From Flagellimonas okinawensis (GTDB taxonomy: Bacteria > Bacteroidota > Bacteroidia > Flavobacteriales > Flavobacteriaceae): a stretch of 64,000 nt of DNA. This document shows, piece after piece, positions 61,518-64,000 of the stretch; position 1 is the first letter of the stretch; each line of letters begins with the position of its first letter. A model generated the notes under the pieces. The model was not told where the DNA came from, did not search any database, and saw only the letters and a program-made list of their open reading frames with translations. The stretch covers positions 1 to 64,000 of the forward strand of contig NZ_JARFVA010000003.1 of assembly GCF_029194005.1 (NCBI RefSeq), given 5' to 3'. Both the position numbers and the translations under genes were made by a program.

Positions 61518-62750
61518 CTAATCTTCAAATTCTTCTTTGAGGATGCGAACCACTTCCTGGATTGTTTCCTCTTCTAGATCGGTTCGCTTCGCCAAATCTT
61601 TAACATCTTGCTCCAAAACGCTGCGTGCGGTATCCAATCCAATTTTCTTGAATTCGTCTATTACCCAGCTTTCGATCTCATCCGAAAACTCGGTCAACTC
61701 CACATCTTCCTCAACGCCTTCACGGAACACATCTATTTCGTAACCAGTCAATTGACCAGCCAAACGTATGTTGTGCCCACCTCTACCGATAGCCTTGGAA
61801 ACTTCCTCCGGCTTTAGGTAAACTTGAGCTGTTTTTTTCTCATCGTTCAATTTGACCGAGGACACCCTTGCAGGACTCAATGCCCTGGTCACCATAAGTT
61901 GCGGGTTGTTGGTCCAGTTGATCACATCGATATTTTCATTGCCCAACTCTCTCACGATTCCATGGATCCTAGATCCTTTCATACCCACACAGGCCCCTAC
62001 AGGATCGATTCTATCATCATAGGAATCCACGGCAACTTTAGCCTTTTCACCAGGAATACGGACCGCCTTTTTAATGGTGATCAGTCCGTCGAACACTTCC
62101 GGTATTTCTTGGAAGAACAATTGCTCCAAGAATTTCGGTGATGTCCTGGACATTATGATCGCTGGCTTGTTTCCTTTTAATTCAACACTTTCAATGATTC
62201 CCCTAACGTTATCCCCTTTACGGAAGAAGTCGGATGGAATCTGCTTTTCTTTTGGGAGGATGATTTCGTTGCCCTCATCATCCAACAAGATTACCGCACG
62301 ATGTCTGATATGATGAACCTCTGCCGTGTAGATCTCACCTTCCAAATCCTTGAACTGCTTGTAAATAGTCGTATTATCGTGTTCATGGATTTTGGAGATC
62401 AAATTCTGGCGCAAGGCCAAAATCGCTCTTCTACCAAGATCGACCAACTTTACCTCTTCAGAAACGTCCTCACCTACCTCAAAATCCGGCTCTATCTTCC
62501 TAGCTTCGGACAAGGAAATCTCCTCGTTAGGCTCCTCAACTTCACCATCTTCAACAACCACTCGGTTTCTCCATATTTCCAAATCCCCTTTGTCCGGGTT
62601 AATGATAATATCAAAATTGTCGTCAGAACCAAATTTTTTCTTGAGCGCACTTCGGAACACTTCTTCCAAAATCGCCATAAGGGTCACCCTGTCAATAAAC
62701 TTATCGTCCTTGAATTCCGAAAAGGATTCGATGAGCGCTAGGTTTTCCAT
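61518..62750 (-). CDS. nusA: Transcription factor NusA
   Basis: The 410-residue protein has an N-terminal RNA-polymerase-binding domain (about 1-125), an S1 domain (about 130-200, EGEIYTAEVHHIRHRAVIL cited in part), and two KH domains (about 205-345) with DPVGACVGMKGSRIHGIVREL and SKAIGRGGHNIRLAGQL. The last 50 residues are a short acidic helix region without the two acidic repeats of E. coli NusA. It acts in pausing, termination and antitermination. It follows rimP by 12 bases. Confidence 0.97.
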   Translation of the reverse strand: MENLALIESFSEFKDDKFIDRVTLMAILEEVFRSALKKKFGSDDNFDIIINPDKGDLEIWRNRVVVEDGEVEEPNEEISLSEARKIEPDFEVGEDVSEEVKLVDLGRRAILALRQNLISKIHEHDNTTIYKQFKDLEGEIYTAEVHHIRHRAVILLDDEGNEIILPKEKQIPSDFFRKGDNVRGIIESVELKGNKPAIIMSRTSPKFLEQLFFQEIPEVFDGLITIKKAVRIPGEKAKVAVDSYDDRIDPVGACVGMKGSRIHGIVRELGNENIDVINWTNNPQLMVTRALSPARVSSVKLNDEKKTAQVYLKPEEVSKAIGRGGHNIRLAGQLTGYEIDVFREGVEEDVELTEFSDEIESWVIDEFKKIGLDTARSVLEQDVKDLAKRTDLEEETIQEVVRILKEEFED

Positions 62751-62762
62751 TTTCTACTACAA

Positions 62763-63224
62763 TTAAAATTTTAATTTAACTTTTGCCTCTTGAATATCAG
62801 AAAATGCGATTTCCTGCTTTTTCTGCACTGTAACTTTTCCTTTACCCACGGGTTTGGGCTCTCTAGCCTTCCACTCCAAGGTAATACTATTTGTCGAGGT
62901 TTCGACCAATGTACCCTCCAATTCACCGGAGTTGGTCCTCACCTGTAATTTTCTTCCTATATTTTTATTGTACTGACGCGGTAATCGTAATGGGGATGTG
63001 GCTCCGGCAGAGGCAACTTCCAAAGAAAAATCCTCTTCCTCGCGATCAAGATTGTGCTCAATTGCACGGCTTATATCCATACAATCTTGCAGGCTTACCC
63101 CTTGATCTCCATCCAAAATAACCTTGATGCTGTTATCGCCACCTACGGTAAAATCCACAAGGAACAGGGAAGAATGCTCTTCCAAAGCCTTGTTCAACAA
63201 TGATTCCACTTCATCCTTAAACAT
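62763..63224 (-). CDS. rimP: Ribosome maturation factor RimP
   Basis: The 153-residue protein helps 30S assembly. The N-terminal alpha/beta domain has FLVDFTVGGDNSIKVILDGDQGVSLQDCMDISRAIE (cited in part) and YSLEVASAG-like EDFSLEVASAGATSPL; the C-terminal SH3-like barrel ends KLKF. The frame is open upstream, but the ATG at 63224 matches the family start and lies just after the leader hairpin. It is the first gene of rimP-nusA-infB. Confidence 0.95.
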   Translation of the reverse strand: MFKDEVESLLNKALEEHSSLFLVDFTVGGDNSIKVILDGDQGVSLQDCMDISRAIEHNLDREEEDFSLEVASAGATSPLRLPRQYNKNIGRKLQVRTNSGELEGTLVETSTNSITLEWKAREPKPVGKGKVTVQKKQEIAFSDIQEAKVKLKF

Positions 63225-63235
63225 AAGAAACCAGC

Positions 63236-63263
63236 AATAAAAGAGGGGACTCAAGGTCCCCTC
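63236..63263 (-). terminator. Terminator-like hairpin in the rimP-nusA-infB leader
   Basis: On the minus strand GAGGGGAC (63263-63256), loop CTTGA, GTCCCCTC (63250-63243), then TTTTATT. The 8-pair stem is perfect. It lies between the promoter at 63293-63324 and the rimP ATG, with its tail ending about 12 bases before the ATG, and no other minus-strand gene precedes it, so it is a leader element rather than the end of another gene. Confidence 0.7.
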
Positions 63264-63292
63264 ATGAATACTTTTATATCCGTTCAGTGGTG

Positions 63293-63324
63293 CAAATATA
63301 CGACAAATTATATCGCTTGTGCAA
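63293..63324 (-). promoter_or_regulatory. Promoter of rimP-nusA-infB
   Basis: The minus strand reads TTG (63324-63322), a 21-base spacer and TATATTTG (63300-63293), an exact match to the Bacteroidota pattern. The start point would be near 63286, giving a leader of about 60 bases that contains the hairpin at 63243-63263. Confidence 0.65.
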
Positions 63325-63507
63325 CCCCGGACGAACAAAAGTAATACGCCCCTTTCTATTTTTCAGCGGATTACCATTTTTCCTGTTTTAACAGTCAACT
63401 CCAAAGGATATATCCAAGGCCAACAGCCCTGCAATTTCACAGGCCGTGCATCATTCTAACAGTATTGTGAGGTTAACCTTGGTTTTACTGCCTTTCACAA
63501 CATTTAT
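63325..63507. other. Intergenic region between divergent rimP and edge gene
   Basis: The whole gap between the rimP start and the plus-strand gene is 334 bases (63225-63558). It holds the two divergent promoters and the rimP leader hairpin at its ends. In the middle part I see no tRNA, no further gene and no strong hairpin. In E. coli a tRNA gene (metY) precedes rimP; none is visible here. Confidence 0.6.
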
Positions 63508-63537
63508 TTTGAACAGGCCATGCCCCGACTAATTTTG
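63508..63537 (+). promoter_or_regulatory. Promoter of the secreted protein gene at the right edge
   Basis: TTTG (63508-63511), 18-base spacer, TAATTTTG (63530-63537), an exact -7 box. It lies 21 bases before the ATG at 63559. Confidence 0.55.
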
Positions 63538-63558
63538 CGGAAGAATCAATAATACCAC

Positions 63559-64000
63559 ATGGGCACAACCTCCCTCTTCAGCAAGAAGATGAACCATTTC
63601 CCCAAAGGCTGGATGCTGATCTTGGCATTTTTTCTTTTGGGAACATTCCTTTCATTTTCCCAAACCACAATATGGAGTGAAAACTTCAACTATACCAACA
63701 ATACGGCCAGTGGCACCGCTACGGGCCCCTCGAGGTCCTCATGGACACTTAGCAATTCAGGAAGACTCAATATACAGAACAATCAAATAGAGGGAACCAA
63801 CCTGGATTCAGAAAGCACATTTCTTATAGACCCTATCAATATATATGGATATACCTCGGTAAACTTCAGCATGGATGTGTCCTCGGTCGCAAATCGTATG
63901 GACCAGGGTCAGGATTATTTTATTGGTGAGTACAGAATAAATGGAACAGGCGGATGGACCCAGTTTGAAAATGCATCGGGTGACAGTCCCGGAGACCGCT
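63559..64000 (+). CDS. Secreted surface protein, 5' part only
   Basis: An open frame starts at ATG 63559 and runs off the right edge, giving 147 codons. The N-terminus has basic residues and a hydrophobic core (about 18-34: WMLILAFFLLGTFLSFSQ), a signal peptide with a cleavage site near FSQ. The mature part begins TTIWSENFNYTNNTASGTATG and is Asn/Ser/Thr-rich with beta-strand patterning, like the jelly-roll start of large Bacteroidota surface proteins. A second ATG at 63589 is possible. No domain can be named firmly; a C-terminal type IX sorting signal would lie outside the window. Confidence 0.75.
   Translation, partial: MGTTSLFSKKMNHFPKGWMLILAFFLLGTFLSFSQTTIWSENFNYTNNTASGTATGPSRSSWTLSNSGRLNIQNNQIEGTNLDSESTFLIDPINIYGYTSVNFSMDVSSVANRMDQGQDYFIGEYRINGTGGWTQFENASGDSPGDR

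Noticed and set aside
63225..63338. Longer RimP reading frame with 38 extra N-terminal residues
   Set aside because: The extra part covers the leader hairpin and the promoter, and RimP family members start at FKDEVESLL-like sequence.
63225..63558. A tRNA gene in front of rimP, as in E. coli
   Set aside because: No cloverleaf or TTC-arm sequence could be found on either strand.

Overview
The window is chromosomal DNA of a member of the Bacteroidota, most likely a marine Flavobacteriaceae (something near Muricauda/Allomuricauda would fit, but the species cannot be fixed from the sequence). The evidence is the type IX secretion/gliding protein SprA, a PorP/SprF-type membrane protein, the alternative complex III (ActA-F) joined to an aa3-type oxidase, a LytS/LytTR pair with a TPR sensor, the gene order maeB-ruvA-sprA-gcvH-vanZ-tonB, starts without Shine-Dalgarno sequences, and several promoters of the Bacteroidota form TTG-N18-21-TAnnTTTG. 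I see no rRNA, tRNA, CRISPR array, insertion sequence or phage gene. About 53 protein genes are supported, two of them cut by the window edges.

Layout, left to right. (1) 1-654: 5' part of a secreted Calx-beta repeat protein running off the left edge. (2) 0.8-5.3 kb, minus strand: fabD, a gamma-carbonic-anhydrase-like protein, a LytTR response regulator and its TPR histidine kinase. (3) 5.5-12.1 kb: secreted vWA protein, PorP/SprF-like protein, Nfu-type Fe-S scaffold, dodecin, a YyaL-type thioredoxin-fold lipoprotein and an MscS channel. (4) 12.1-22.3 kb, minus: tsaB behind an eight-gene efflux operon with one ATPase, four MacB/FtsX-type permeases, two adaptors and one TolC. (5) 22.4-27.5 kb, minus: oxidase assembly and accessory subunits (SCO protein, a SCO-like protein without cysteines, DUF420 protein, small CxxC membrane protein, subunit IV, two subunit III proteins, heme O synthase). 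(6) 27.7-39.3 kb, minus: tonB, vanZ, gcvH, the 7.1-kb sprA, ruvA and malic enzyme. (7) 39.5-46.2 kb, minus: an MFS sugar-type transporter, queG, a three-gene group with a TsdA-like diheme cytochrome and two exported DsrE-like proteins, ruvB, and a DUF2807 protein. (8) 46.3-58.1 kb, minus: actABCDEF-ctaC-ctaD, one long respiratory operon. (9) 58.3-63.2 kb: a SPOR protein on plus, then infB, nusA and rimP on minus. (10) 63559-end: 5' part of another secreted protein.

How the genes work together. Regions 5 and 8 encode most of an aerobic respiratory chain: ACIII oxidises menaquinol and passes electrons through its c-hemes to the CtaC/CtaD oxidase, and region 5 supplies the remaining subunits, heme conversion and copper delivery. 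SprA forms the outer-membrane channel of type IX secretion, and the two partial edge genes look like cell-surface cargo, although their C-termini lie outside the window. Region 9 is the conserved translation/transcription operon.

The points most worth a second look are the exported DsrE pair next to tsdA, an intrinsic terminator written into the first codons of queG, a terminator-like hairpin in the rimP-nusA-infB leader, the duplicated permease-permease-adaptor module around one ATPase, a helix-hairpin-helix tail fused to ActC, and the near-identical 351-bp repeats at the left edge.
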